A stretch of 64,000 bases of DNA from Marisa cornuarietis (lineage: Eukaryota; Mollusca; Gastropoda; Architaenioglossa; Ampullariidae). Each line of letters opens with the position of its first letter. The first letter of the stretch is position 1. This document shows, in pieces, positions 46,432-58,900 of this stretch. The position numbers were made by a program, and so were the translations under genes. The stretch is taken from the NCBI GenBank assembly GCA_004794655.1, contig SMMW01000620.1, positions 631,001-695,000 of the forward strand. The letters are read 5' to 3'. A model generated the notes under the pieces. It was not told where the DNA came from and did no database searches. It was given only the letters and a program-made list of their open reading frames with translations.

Positions 46432-47759
46432 CTCGAAATTCAATGGTCTTATAAGGTTAGTTGACTTAGTACCAGGAAAACAGTTTTGCTTATGCAAATG
46501 ACTGAACACCAGAATATAATGTCACCGTCCTGAACAAGCAAAAACACAAAATTTACAAGAATGTCTCCTTGTAATCCTGTTACTGTTTCTATATCTTCAC
46601 AATACTATTGACCAGTATAACTAATGGTAAGGAGACTTTATGGGTTTCTATAATTTTTAATGGGAGCCTGTTGTTGTTTCGGATGCTAAATACAGTGCAG
46701 ACATAGCATTCTATGCTGTTAGGACTTAAGCTCTTTTTTTTTTCTTTTTGACTGACACGTCAGAGAGAGAGAGAACTGCACAACAGTCACCATCACTCAC
46801 GCCATTTCGTGCCAACACTCGGATGTGGCTCTAACCTTACGTTTCCTGAGAAGCCACAAAGTCTGTGCAATGTCCACATCATCATGTCTGTCGTTCCGGT
46901 TGCCTTTTACAGGGATGCACGCAATGTACGTTGGTCCTGCTAAAGTTGGACTCCAGCCAATCAAACAGGGAAAATTCCATAATACATGATTTAAGGAAAT
47001 GCTGCTAATGAAATTTATTGCGGGGCGTGACCTTTGGGTTATTTGCAGTAAGATTCGCTTTAATTAATTAATTAGTGAGTCAATCAAACGTGTTCGGTTT
47101 TCTAGTCATATGGAGTAGAATTAACTTCTACTAATAACAGCCCAGACTCATTTACTGATCAGCGAAAGCAGATTGACTCAACAGGGAATATCCGATAGAA
47201 TAGAATTAAAGTAAAAATAGTTTCCTCAAAAAGAGCTTGGGCTCATTCTCGTGACCTTAACCGACGAGTGCCGATCGCTTCAAAGCACGCTCTTTCCTTT
47301 CTGGCTCAGTGCTTGCAAGTACTTAGCATCATAGTGTTCATCTCCTGTGTCATCTCAAAAGCCAGTGAAAAGTCTTCCGGAGAACCGGTCCATCTGCCTG
47401 CGGGTTTAACCGCAAACTGGTGATCGCCTGCCAATAGCAGCTTCCGATAGCCGAAGACAGAGTGAAAGAAAGCATATAACGTTTTGGCAGAAAACATCAG
47501 AGTGGACAGTCACAGCAGATGTAGGTTGTGATAGGCTGCTTCCAAAACGTTTTCCATGCATATTCATAGTTTTAAACAATATTACCATGCTAAATCCCCT
47601 TTTATGATTCTGGGTAATTTAAATGCTGTAATAAAAATAGAACAAAAACCAAAAGTATAATCAGTCTTGTCTTTTGTTTACTTTACAAAAATGCTTAGTC
47701 TTGCTTACGTCGCCCCTTGTAAATTATTGTTTCGGTGCTACTTCCTACAGGTGCTGAAA

Positions 47760-47858
47760 ATGATGAAAATGAAAGAGACAATCTGGACAATATTCTTCAT
47801 CTATCTCTTACATGTAGGTCAAAGTCAAGATATTGGTTTCGAAAGAAATAAACAATAG
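47760..47858 (+). pseudogene. Possible signal-peptide exon of a decayed Ig-like receptor
   Basis: From the ATG at 47760 the frame reads MMKMKETIWTIFFIYLLH then VGQSQDI and stops at 47856-47858. The first part is a good signal peptide. Candidate donors are GTAGGT after LLH (phase 0) or the weaker GTTTCG after QDI (phase 1). Only the second would join correctly to the exon at 48045. Confidence 0.35.
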
Positions 47859-48044
47859 TAATACTTAATATTTAATCAATCATTAATAGTAATGTCTCGT
47901 AAAAATAGTTTAAATCAAGTTGTTCAAGCTGAGAATGCAAACAGTCATTTGCAATAATCTGAACAATGAGATCATGCTTTTCCTTTAATAAGTTTAATAT
48001 ATAGTTGAGTATATTATTTAGAATCTGACAATGATTTCTTGCAG

Positions 48045-48274
48045 AAAACACAGACAACAAATGCAGCGTTGAGTTTGATGGACAGTGTGTCAGTAGGATG
48101 AGCTGCACTGTTAAAGAAAATGCTGTTATAGAGAAAAACCAAACTCTTCAACTTGTACAAAAACCAAGAGCAGGGAGAAGGTATACTCTCAAATGTGATA
48201 TATACATTAGGATGAAAACTACCAAACGTACTTACAAACACGTTGTTGAACTTGCATCAGGCGTGTATTCATAG
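48045..48274 (+). pseudogene. Possible Ig-like exon of a decayed receptor
   Basis: After the acceptor ATTTCTTGCAG, the phase-1 frame reads ENTDNKCSVEFDGQCVSRMS, then VIEKNQTLQLV and GRRYTLKCDIYI, and stops at 48272-48274 without a clear donor. Spaced cysteines and the YTLKC motif suggest half of an Ig-like domain. Distantly reminiscent of exon 2 of genes A to C, but similarity is weak. Confidence 0.4.
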
Positions 48275-48429
48275 AAAAAACGAGTATAATCAGTAAAAAT
48301 GTGGCATGTAACATATGGCAACCCAAACTAAGAAAAATAAACAAATAATGAGAACTATAGAGGACAAAGCTGAAAGATTTCAAATCTCAATAAAATAAAT
48401 TTACAACAGGTGCTTGATAAAGTAGTATT

Positions 48430-48690
48430 TCGTCTCATAGTTTACTAATTTTCTATTAAAATAATTGTTAACTTTTAGATCAGAAGGATCAGCGGTTGAC
48501 GTGTTCCTAGCGGAGACGCTCTGGTCCACCTCATCCTGATCCCCACAAATAGGTTGACATAACAGAAATTCTCTTGTCCTAAGGGAGATAATTTACAGAA
48601 ATCTATTATACAAGCACAAACTTCAGCCGGCATAGGATCTGTAATTGCATCTTTATAAAGTGATTAGTTAGCTTCAGCACTGTCAACGAT
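48430..48690 (+). repeat. Dispersed repeat family R1, copy 1
   Basis: About 250 bp repeated at 49455-49700, with shared segments TAGTTTACTAATTTTCTATT, GTGTTCCTAGCGGAGAC and CACAAGCACAAACTTCAGCC. Partial, older copies lie at about 50345-50500 and 50660-50760. SINE-like in size; no tRNA-type head recognised. Confidence 0.65.
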
Positions 48691-49131
48691 TTCTTATGCC
48701 TTCACAACAGACAGCTCTCATCTACAGTTGTGATACTTTGGGATTCTGTTCCTGCGCAGCACAACATACAGGAAACACCATGAAATATCATATGATCTGT
48801 GCATGGTCTCAGTGATAGAGGACATGAAGAAACACAGAGCACATGATAGGCCAGAAACCTCGATTCCCATTTTGAATGTGTTAATTGAAGACAAAATTTT
48901 AGGACAGGACGTGTAAATAGTTTAAGAACTTGTGTCAATATACTCCCCATTTGCAGCTCTATGTACTTTTCGGTAAAAGAATGACAGGAGTTAGGCACTC
49001 AGTGCCTTTATTCTGCACTTCCAAGAATACTTACATATGGACACCTATTTGTTTGTCACCTGACAAGGATTTTTTCCCCCAAATCCAGCTTTTTTTAAAA
49101 TTTTTAATTTTTATGGTATTTTTGTACTACT

Positions 49132-49448
49132 GTTTCCTCGAAAATAAGACATAGTCTTGTATCAATTTTTGCTCCAAATGAAATAAAAGGTTTACTTCAG
49201 GGAATATCTTATTTTTCATGCTCAAAAATCGATCTTCTTTTATTCAAGTACAATCTTTTATATTTATTCTAGTACATTCATCTCTCAGAGGGTCGTAATA
49301 TCTCTCTATACCCTAGATTCCGCCTCAAGTTCTTGACACTCCATTTCCATTTGAATTATTGTCTGTTATATTTTATGTTATTATTTATTTTAAGTAAAAA
49401 TGTAATAATAATATTTATTTATATGTTAATGTCATTACTTTATGAAAC
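49132..49448. mobile_element. Truncated MITE related to 46038-46431
   Basis: Begins with the same 19-bp terminus (GTTTCCTCGAAAATAAGAC), and the interior aligns loosely (TTTATTCTAGTAC, ATTTCCATTTGAAT). The 3' terminus is missing, replaced by repeat R1 at about 49450. Confidence 0.65.
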
Positions 49449-49454
49449 AACGTC

Positions 49455-49700
49455 CGTCTCGTAGTTTACTAATTTTCTATTAAAATAGTTATTTACTTTT
49501 TGATCAGAAAGATCAGTGGCTGATGTGTTCCTAGCGGAGACACTCTGGTCCACCTCACCATGATCCCCACACATGGGTTGACACAAATAACAGAAATTCT
49601 CTTGTCCAAAGGGAGATAATGTACAAAAAATCTATTACACAAGCACAAACTTCAGCCAGCATATGTTATCTGTAATTGCATCTTTATTTATTTCAGTGAT
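49455..49700 (+). repeat. Dispersed repeat family R1, copy 2
   Basis: Second copy of the ~250-bp repeat at 48430-48690, with substitutions throughout. Confidence 0.65.
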
Positions 49701-49809
49701 ATGTGCGAGAAAATAAATTTCAGTCATTGTTGATGAAATATTTTCAGAATGTTTGGACAGCTCAGGTCAAAGGCAGGAGACACCAAGTCAATCCTTTTAC
49801 TTGTTTCAG

Positions 49810-50000
49810 AAGATATTGCAATGTGTGAATGGTGACTAGAGGAATTTTACAGCGACCCTTCGAAGCGCTACACATGCAAGTTATAAGGCTGCCCAGGAAC
49901 TTTTCTATCTTTATAAACACAACAGAAAGATGTGAGAGCTCTGGAGAATTCATTACTGACATAGCACATTGGCAACCAATTCAGTGCAACATTTCTGAGT
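49810..50000 (+). pseudogene. Frameshifted Ig-like exon
   Basis: Good acceptor (TTACTTGTTTCAG) and a perfect GTAAGT donor enclose 191 nt. A phase 1-1 exon should be a multiple of 3, so one base is missing or extra. The first part in one frame reads AMCEW, stop, then KRYTCKL; the second part in another frame reads PRNFSIFINTTERCESSGEF and ends CNISE. Both parts look like pieces of an extracellular cysteine-containing domain. Confidence 0.4.
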
Positions 50001-50344
50001 GTAAGTACTTGTTACACTATACTCGTCATTGCTTATCTAATAAACATTAGCAATTAGTAAAATTGCATTGAAGATTTCAGTCTTTGAAAACTATGATAGT
50101 TCATGTTGTGCTCTGATACAGACCAGTTGACTTCAATGTTGTGACCTACAGATATATTCTTGAGGGATACATGTTTAAAACAATAAGTTATATAAACACA
50201 GTATATTTCACACTGGCTGAGGTTATAGCCATAATGTTATTGGTTTGCATAGAAGAAACTGTTAATTGTTGCTACTCTTTACTTTTATTAATTTTTTTCC
50301 TTGAGGAAAGGAGATGTGTGTGGGAGAGAAAAATGTAGGATTAT

Positions 50345-50760
50345 GTCAGACACAACAAGTCACAGGTCAGTGTTTCACCTTGCCCTGACCCTCACATTTT
50401 CACTGACACATATAACTCAGAAAAACTCTCAATCCAAGGGAAACAATTTTATGAAATAATGTATTACCTCCCATGTTCTGATATTTATTTTTACTACAAC
50501 AGGCAAAAGAAATAATCCTGACAATCATAAGTACAGCACGACTACAAGCAAAGGAGAGTACCCTGTCATTTTTGGAGAGAAAGAAGATAGTGAAACCTGA
50601 AATTAAAAGTACAGAGTGAGACAAATAAAGTTAATGATGTACATGAATGCTATACAAAACAGCAGCTCACAAGTCAGTACTTGATATGCTCCTAGTGGAG
50701 ATGCTCTGATTCACCTCATGCTGACCCTTATACACATAATCATTCTCTCATTTACACACA
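50345..50760 (+). repeat. Older partial copies of repeat R1
   Basis: Two fragments (about 50345-50500 and 50660-50760) share words such as GGGAAACAATTTTATG, CTCCTAGTGGAGATGCTCTG and CACCTCATGCTGACCC with R1. Confidence 0.4.
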
Positions 50761-53140
50761 CACACACACACACAAATACATGCACACTCGCACATGTGCA
50801 TGTATATATAAATTTACATACATAGGGATAGAAGAGTACAAGAGAGAAGAGAGTGGTGCAGTAAGAGAGAGTTCAGGAGAACAGAAAAGAAAACAACTGG
50901 GTTTTAGCATTGAAATGAAGAAGAAGAAAATAAATATATATCTGAATAGCTTGAATAATAGAAATGTGTATGTTAAACCTAGAAGTACAGGGTGGGACAT
51001 TTATAAGTAGCCTGCCTCCTATAATTTGAATCACATTTTAGTGCCCAACCATGCAGTTTGTAGTAGTGATATTAACATCATCAGCAGTAGTAACAGTAGG
51101 TAATACAGTAATAGTAAGTAATATATAGTAGTAATAGCAGCATAATTCCCTGTCACAAAACAGCTTTGAGTGCTTGATTCACAAAACTGAATGATTGGTT
51201 TCTTTATTATTAGTTATTGTTATTACTAGTATTACCTCTGATGGATAATCGCAATATAACTTCTTTTCAACATATAATATTTTTGTGTTTCCATTCAAGC
51301 TTACAGATGAAATGGATGGCAGCATGGTAACTGTTGGAGTCTGTGTTTGTGTCAGCTTTGTAGTATCAGTCAGTATCACACTTGATGCTTTTCTCATCTG
51401 AAGAGTTGCCATGAAAAATTTTGCACTGCTTGTCTGAAACATTATAATATCAATCACTATTTTTTAATTATGATATGTGAATAGTTTTTTTTTTCGTCCA
51501 CTTTTATGAAAAAGCATAAGACCTTGAATGAGACTTACACAAGCAGATCAGAAGCATGAAGTGAGGGGGTGAGGCAGGTAGTGAAACACACACACACACA
51601 CACGCACCAAAAGATCTACACCTACACAGAGAAATAATGGGCATGTCAAGGAGTGAGGCACCCTGGTCCAAAATCTGAAAAATCTGCCAGAATCTGAAAA
51701 CAAATTGCAGAGAGAAATAAGCTTTTATGTGGTGCAATCAAAGTGATAATCTGATGTGCCACATATGTTAATACACCTCAAAACCTATGTCTGTAAGAAA
51801 AGTATTACATAATCAAGTGCGCATTTCCACCTACTATTTGATTGTGCACTTTATTGGTCAACGTGTCATTTGTTTGCTGACGCTTTTACGTTTCTTGTAT
51901 GCTTGACTGTCGGTTGGTCTGTAGTCTTAGTTTTGTGTGCAGTGCATCGACTTTGCATCTACAGAGGAAAACGCACTATTCTATAATAATATTATTATTA
52001 TGCAGGATAAGCGAAAGTTTAGTCTGCCTTAAGAGAAATATCACATTGCTTTTACTTAATGACAACTCACTGAAGCTCAATCCGTTAATAATGATTTTCT
52101 TGAATGGTCTGTTAATTTTCTGAATTACATTTTACAAACCAAAAAAAAAAAAAAAAAAAGGACAAGGGGAAGTAACGCTTTTGGAAATTGAGTAAACGAT
52201 GGTTATCTAAAGGCTGTAGCTTTTGTTGTTGTACTGAAGATGTACGATTCTATAAAGAAAAGCCACTTCATTCTCAACAAATAATAAAATATTACATCAT
52301 ATCTTTATTACATTTATATTTTAACAGATAGACCCTAACCTAAGTGTGAAGCGATGGTCCGTTCTTACAAGATGGCTTTGTTTATTTTATGTATATACTA
52401 TATATCGGGAATTTCCGTGAGTGGCAGCTATATAGGCCTAGGCTTCTTTGACTAGATTATTTCAGGAGAAACTTCATTTCTTGGAATCTCACCGTTTTCA
52501 GGAAACTGAAGTTTCTCCTTGTACATCATACGGGAATTGCCGGTTATAGTAATCATTGAGCTATTTATATATTCTTGTCATGAGGGCCTAGAAACGCATG
52601 CGTACTAGAAACCTTGTCTACACATTTAAATCGTCTTTGTATACGTTTAACCAAATGTTAGGGAACGATGTATCTTTATTAGGACATTTTATTTCATAAT
52701 CCGTTTATACAGATTTAAAACTAAAATACTGCGGTCGCTGAGTATTAGTAGCAAAACGTGTGAAACTTATGAACAAGTCAAGAAAACAAAGTGGACTGAC
52801 AGGAGACCATGCATAGTGCAAGCTATTGTGGGCGTTGCTTAGTATTGCTTCTTCTTAGAATTTCCCAGTGTTCTTATAAACATAGCCATCATCGACACCA
52901 TATTTGATGAGGCTTAATTAAAGGCCTCTTGGTGTGTTGGTTGATGAACCTGTGTAAATACGTGTACTACTAAGTGGATGGGTGGGTGTGGGGGTTTATT
53001 TGGGTCTGTTTGCATGCATGTGCTCGCATACTTGTACATGTAAGTTTAAGTACACTGTTGTTTATTACACAAACACAACAACATATTAGCATACAAGACT
53101 GAAATAATTTATATAACATAACATCGTGAAACTAAAGCAA
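50761..53140. other. Interval without supported gene
   Basis: AT-rich sequence with short CA tracts (50755-50772, 51588-51602), a degenerate AGT-rich stretch (51060-51140) and an A19 run (52141-52159). A lone signal-peptide-like reading frame is at 52354. Nothing else was recognised. Confidence 0.5.
52354..52416 (+). other. Isolated signal-peptide-like exon candidate
   Basis: ATG then MVRSYKMALFILCIYYISG followed by a GTGAGT donor-like site. Hydrophobic enough for a signal peptide. No following exon was found and the phase (0) differs from the receptor family. Confidence 0.15.
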
Positions 53141-53149
53141 AGGCTATAT

Positions 53150-53760
53150 CACAAATCAATCCATCCTCTTTGTGCTAGTTGCACATAAGGCCTCAACCAG
53201 AGCCCCGCCACTGATGTCGATCGGCTGAAACTCGCTCCAGCTAGGCGACCCCATGTCCATCCCTTTCCTTTCATCTCCCTTTCCACTGTTCTTCTCCAGG
53301 TTTCCTTTGGGCGGCCTCGTTTTCTTAGGCCGTCTGGAGTCCATCGTAGGGCGATTCTGGAGAGGTCTGCTGTCTGCTGGCGGAGCACATGTCCACTCCA
53401 TCGCCAACGCCTTCGTTAAACCTGCGTGGTGATGGATTCGGTTTCAGTTCTTCGGTGGAGCTCTTCATTGGTGATGGTGTTTGGCCAAAAGATGTTAAGT
53501 ATGCGCCTGAGGCATCTGTGTTGGAAGACGTCAAGCCTGTTACCGATATTTTTGCTGGTCATCTTCCATGATTCTGATCCATAAAGGAGGGTGCTGATCA
53601 CATTTGGTCTTCTGGCTGATGTTGTTTGCCTTCCATGTGCTCCAGAGTGAGGCGAAGACCTGGCTGGCTTTCGCCAGTCGGGCTCGAATCTCCACCTCTG
53701 CATCCCTGGTGTTTGAAATCTTGGACCCAAGATAGGTAAAACTGTCAACTTCCTCATTCT
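53150..53760 (-). mobile_element. 3' end of a non-LTR retrotransposon, decayed
   Basis: Minus-strand frames give the typical C-terminal end of a LINE polymerase: NVISTLLYGSESW, FQHRCLRRILNIFWPN, then GHVLRQQTADLSRIALRW and RKRGRPKETWRRTVERE. It is split between frames, so disabled. Confidence 0.85.
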
Positions 53761-54879
53761 CTTCTTTATTTAGTTTGAAGGTCTTTAAGGGGTGGTATTT
53801 TGGTAGTAAGTAAGTGGTTTAGAGAAAGTGGTGTAGATGTTGGCAGAAAGTGGTGGAGATCGGGGTGGTATTATGCTAGGCTTTTGATGGGATGACCACT
53901 TTGGAACCATGTGCATGGCCACTTACAAAACCCACCATGGGCCGATAAGTGGTTTCACCCATTTTAAGTCCAAGGTGGGCCGAGTTCGGGCCAATGCACT
54001 TTTGCATGAATGTTTCTCACGCTGGTGATTGTACATTAAAATTCAATGTTACTTTCCTGAACACAAAGCAGCTCCAGTGTCGAGATACAACTGTATATAT
54101 ATATATATATATTGTTTTATAAAACGGAGGAAACAATAATTCAACGCTGCTTTAAAATATGCATCTGTCAAGCTAGTGTGCTCATTACTTTCACGTTTTA
54201 GGCTTAGCTTCTATGTTTTTTCTAAATAAACAGGGAAAGCAACTCTCACTAATGTCTTTATTTTTCAATAGAACTGGTGTGGAGGAATTGAGCAATTCGT
54301 TTGGTGGCTTCTGTAGCAAATAAATAGTTTACTACTATTTTCACAATATATGTGGCATTTCCGAGCCATTTGTGGTGTATGTGTGTGTGTGTGTTTGGGG
54401 TGGGGGGTCTCCCGCAATTTGGCAAGGGATTTTTTATCGCGAATTTATCCAAAATTAATAAATGTCAACAACGCCTTTATTTCTTGACGCAACTTAAACA
54501 GATCGGACTGAGTATACGATTCATAAAATATATCGTGCAGTCAATGATTGCGCTCAGAATTTCTTCATTTCTGTCTGGCTCTATGGCGCAAGGAACAATG
54601 GTAGGCTCTGGTTAGTGCTGTGAGTGATGTGAATATAGGACTCCTTTTTGTTACCTTCCTCTACAATCTGGTTTTTGGGAAGGTCTAGCTCGATGGCCTA
54701 AGGCCGGCTAAATTATTTGTTCTGGTCTAGCCAAGGCAGCCGCAGGAGGGACTCAAAATTCAGTCTATATGGAAGCTTTATCCCGTAGCAATATATAGTA
54801 GAGAAAACAAATGAGCAGGTAAGAATTTTGGTGGTTGGAACGGACAGAGTATAGTTACTCAGCACTGCTCATTATCAGC

Positions 54880-55460
54880 AGCAGGTTCGTGACTACAAGT
54901 CATGCAGTCGACGCAAGTCTTAGGCAATACCAGAATGATGTCTGCATCAGTTTTCTTCACTATTATTATTAAAATATTATATTATATTAATATTATAAAA
55001 TATTCTATATCTAACATCAGCCAGAAGACCAAATGTGATCAGCACCCTCCTTTATGGATCAGATAAATTATATTATATAAAATATTATATTAAAATCTTC
55101 ACTATTATTATTATTATTATTTTCTATCTGTGCTTGAAAATATTAACAATCAAATCTTCTATCTCTATTTTGATATGTATTACAATTTCTGACTGCCCTA
55201 GTTTTTACTTATATAACTGCACATATCATTTTGTAACATAAAACTTTCTCTTTTCACTTGTTGTACATATTTGATTCTGTTTATTGATAGAATTTCATAG
55301 ACGTCACACAACGAATGCTGTAAATAAGTCTCACGAACTAATTACTGATCAGTTTTTCTAGTTTTTCAAATAAAATATCCATGTGTACCTGTGCAACAAA
55401 TGCTCTACGCGGGATATAGTTTACGAGCACACAGCAACACTTTGAAATGAGTCCAAGATT
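54880..55460 (+). repeat. Diverged dispersed repeat, copy 2
   Basis: Degraded copy of 44400-44830 (TCATGCAGTCGACGCAAGTCT; CTTGTTGTACATATTTGATT), interrupted by AT-rich sequence and the 50-bp LINE-derived insert at 55014-55063. Confidence 0.4.
55014..55063 (+). repeat. Inverted 50-bp copy of LINE fragment
   Basis: Matches the reverse complement of about 53571-53620 with no difference that I can see (CATCAGCCAGAAGACCAAAT ... CTTTATGGATCAGA). It encodes ARRPNVISTLLYGSD on this strand. Confidence 0.8.
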
Positions 55461-55463
55461 TGT

Positions 55464-55954
55464 ATTAAATATATTTTCTTTCTGTTTTCATAGTGTTGTC
55501 ATTTTGTTCCTTTCAGTCACCGTCAGAGAAATCTGGTGACGGAGTTAAGTATATTTTTAAACTGTTTAATAACAGTTGCATATACCATTTCTCAATGTTG
55601 GGACGGACAAGTGACTTTACGTAGTTAAGCTTTTGGCACAAATTCGATGAAGAATGGGTGTTCTGTACTCTGTGTTCTAGAATATGTTGGACATTATTTA
55701 GATGTGGCTGCTTTGTATATGGTTATTTACCGAACCCTGATATAGCTAGGGTTGCTTCTTTCTCCTCTATTGTGATTCAGTACTTAATAGTCTATCATCT
55801 ACGACAAGCGCAAGCACTTCCTGTATGCCGAAATCTCTAGTTCAACGCCTTGCACATACATGACCACTTCCACAAACACAATTAGCGACGGCCAATTAAT
55901 AAGCTTTCTTTTAAAGTTTGATTTAAGCTGCTTTAGTGTCTAAAACTATGGTGG

Positions 55955-55998
<44 letters not shown>

Positions 55999-58900
55999 GA
56001 TGTATTGATGTGAATATTTTGATACTAACAAACTTTAGACGTCTTTGAAAGCTTCTTTATTTTCTTTTGTCATAATTTTGCTTGGACAAGAGCACATGCA
56101 TTAAAAAAAAGTAATGTGTCGGTTTATATATATATATACACATATTCACCGGTGAATATACTACTGAACACAGACATAAATGTAAAAGCGTAAGCACACA
56201 TATAAACATTTATGTTTATAATGCACATTCCTTTCATAAGGTTCTTAAAAGTTATGGTTATAGTACGCCAAAAAGCAGTATAAACATCAAATTAAAAAAA
56301 CCTGAAACTACAACCAAGTACAAACAAGGCGCTTGAGACATCTAGCAAATATGGAAACACATAAACAGAAAGTGGTATACTGACTAATATTTATGTCTGT
56401 TTTCGAAAACGCTGTTGAAACACATGCGCTTTTTGACACCCTAAAGACTTATGTACAAAGTAATGCGCATATTTTCATCACATGCATAAGCTTTAAATCT
56501 CAAAACATTAAAAAAAATAAAATATTACTTTAAAGTAGTTTGCTTAAGTAACTTTTCCCAAGAGGCCCGTTCAGACGCTCTTGTGTTTTGTCAGTGTTTT
56601 GTGTAACTTTCTGTCACTATCTTTAGTTATGGAAATCATTGTGTTATAGCTTACCTTACTGTTACAGTTTAAATTTACACAAAAAGTACATATTTTATGC
56701 AAACTAGCAGTGCCTGGTTATCCAGATTCTTCTAAAATGTTTGACTGTCCACTAACATTTGATCAATCAGCACTCCATGTGGTGACCATCTTTGTTGTTA
56801 TCTAACAATAGCTAGAATGTTATATGTGCATGTAGGTGTATCTTTTCATTGTCTTTAGCCTTTATGAATAACTATGTATGCAATAATTTTGACTTTGTAA
56901 TTGTTTCTAGATGGTTAATATGCATAGCATACAAGCACAGAAGACTGGTGAGTCTAAATATCATAGTAAGAGCTATTTTTAATTCATCAAAGATATGTAG
57001 TATCTTGAGGATAAACATATTTCATATAAATATGTTAAATGTTTATCCATTTCTGGATGTGTACCAAGCAAAAATCTCATTTTCCTTTAACTTTACTTAT
57101 ATACTGGGAACTGTTGGGTTTACAAAAGTTTTCTTACTGCTTCAATGCCATGCTTATATCAGTCTTAAGAACCTCCCAACATCAATTCATAATTATTTAA
57201 ATAGTAATTAAATATTAAGTAATATTCAGTACAAATTCAAGCATAACCAGAAGAGGTGAATAGAGTGTGACTTGATATGAGAATTAACTGGGAGCAAAAG
57301 GTGATAACTTGGTGTCTACTGAAAACCAGCAGCCTTTGTCAATACAGTGGGTTCCTGCCCTTTTGAAACACTAAGCAATGCACACACATTTTATCATTCA
57401 GCTGTACCAGTTTCTTATTTAGAAACCACAAAAGGCAGGACATTTATACCAAGCAGATTGTTGCAATTTGTTGGTACCCTACAAACATATGAATAATACA
57501 ATTTATTTGTATAAATTCCATCAATGCATCTGTAAGCATGAATCAAAATATGTTAATCAGTTATGCTAGCATTCACTTTACATGCAGTATTAGAAGCAAA
57601 TAATCTCTTAATATAAGGGTATCACTAAAAAGGGTTCTCAAGTTTTACTTTGTGAATTCAAAAAAGAAAAAGTCTTTCTCACTATCTTTCTCTCTTTCTC
57701 TCTCTTCATCCTCTCTGTTTGTATTGTAAACACTCTTCCTTTCTTATGTTTTCACTCGTCTGCTATTTTCCACATTATAAACTATCCTAGTCCCATCGCC
57801 ATCCCAGTCGTCATCATCGATGAGATGGATTGATACACATAACAAGAAAGATGAAAGACTCATCAAAGTTCTTTGTAAGTCTTAAGGACAACCAATGTGC
57901 CCTTTTAAATAATAAAATGTATAGGAGGTGCATGTCCTCGTTTTGCACTGAAATTATTTACAGTTGAATTATCTTGATCCTGCTTGTGTTGTCAAGTTCA
58001 GGAGATGGTGATTTTATTCTTCTCCCTGCAAATGGCGACAAAATATTAAATGAAAAACACCTGATATGAAATGATACGAAAAACATTTACTGAAAATACC
58101 GTAAGTATAACAGTAAGCTGTATTTTATTCGAATGTGCGGTCACACAACAATCCCCCCACCCCCCGAAAAATGGAGATTGGACAGGAAATCTCCAAGAGA
58201 TTTTATTTTCAGAAATAGCTGAAGCAGAGAGTCAAGAGAATAGAATTCTGTCATCTGAATCTTTGTGACGCAGAAAGTTTTACTCAGATGGCCTAGGAAT
58301 GGGCACCCGACTAATAAGATGATTATGGTTAGAAAGAAATTGACACCGCCACACTAAAACGTGGCACCGAGAAAAGTGTAGTCTGTAATATTTCGCACTC
58401 CCCTCAACGACGGAGTGGTTATGGACAAACTTCGTCTTACTTTAAAAAAAAAACTCCAGGTTAAAACAGATCTGGTTTATTTAAAAGAACAAAGCAACAA
58501 ATCAAATAAACCAACAAACCCCCAAATAGGTTAAAGAAAAGATGAAAACAAAGAAGATTCATATTAAAGTATGTTGTCAGGTTATTTTTATAATAGCTCC
58601 CAGACAGCAAATATTATTTACTTTTAAAGAAAAACTAAGAAAAAATCGTTATAGAGCTTATATGGACATATATATATATATAGACACATATACAGCCACA
58701 CAGACACTAATAGCACGTACGCACACAAAGAGGTATTTGTATTTGAGTATGGAGGAGATGAGAAATAACATTACAGCGCTATATTCCTATAATAATTATA
58801 TCATTTGATGACCGATTTGCAGAAAGTAGGAAGGTAGTCAGTGAAGGCTTCGATGAACTGTACGATTCAATGTCTTTTGGTTTTGGCAGCCTTTACCCTT

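Larger units (their letters stand above)
43404..47700. other. Gene-poor interval after gene C
   Basis: About 4.3 kb with microsatellites (44113-44180 GT; 45308-45334 TTA-rich; 45665-45708 CA/CGCA), a diverged repeat (44400-44830) and a MITE (46038-46431). No supported gene. Confidence 0.55.

Noticed and set aside
51179..51457. 92-codon minus-strand frame, Thr-rich
   Set aside because: No splice context or recognisable domain; simple-sequence neighbourhood.
56849..57211. 120-codon open frame on the + strand
   Set aside because: AT-rich, no splice-site support, no recognisable domain and codon use like surrounding non-coding DNA.
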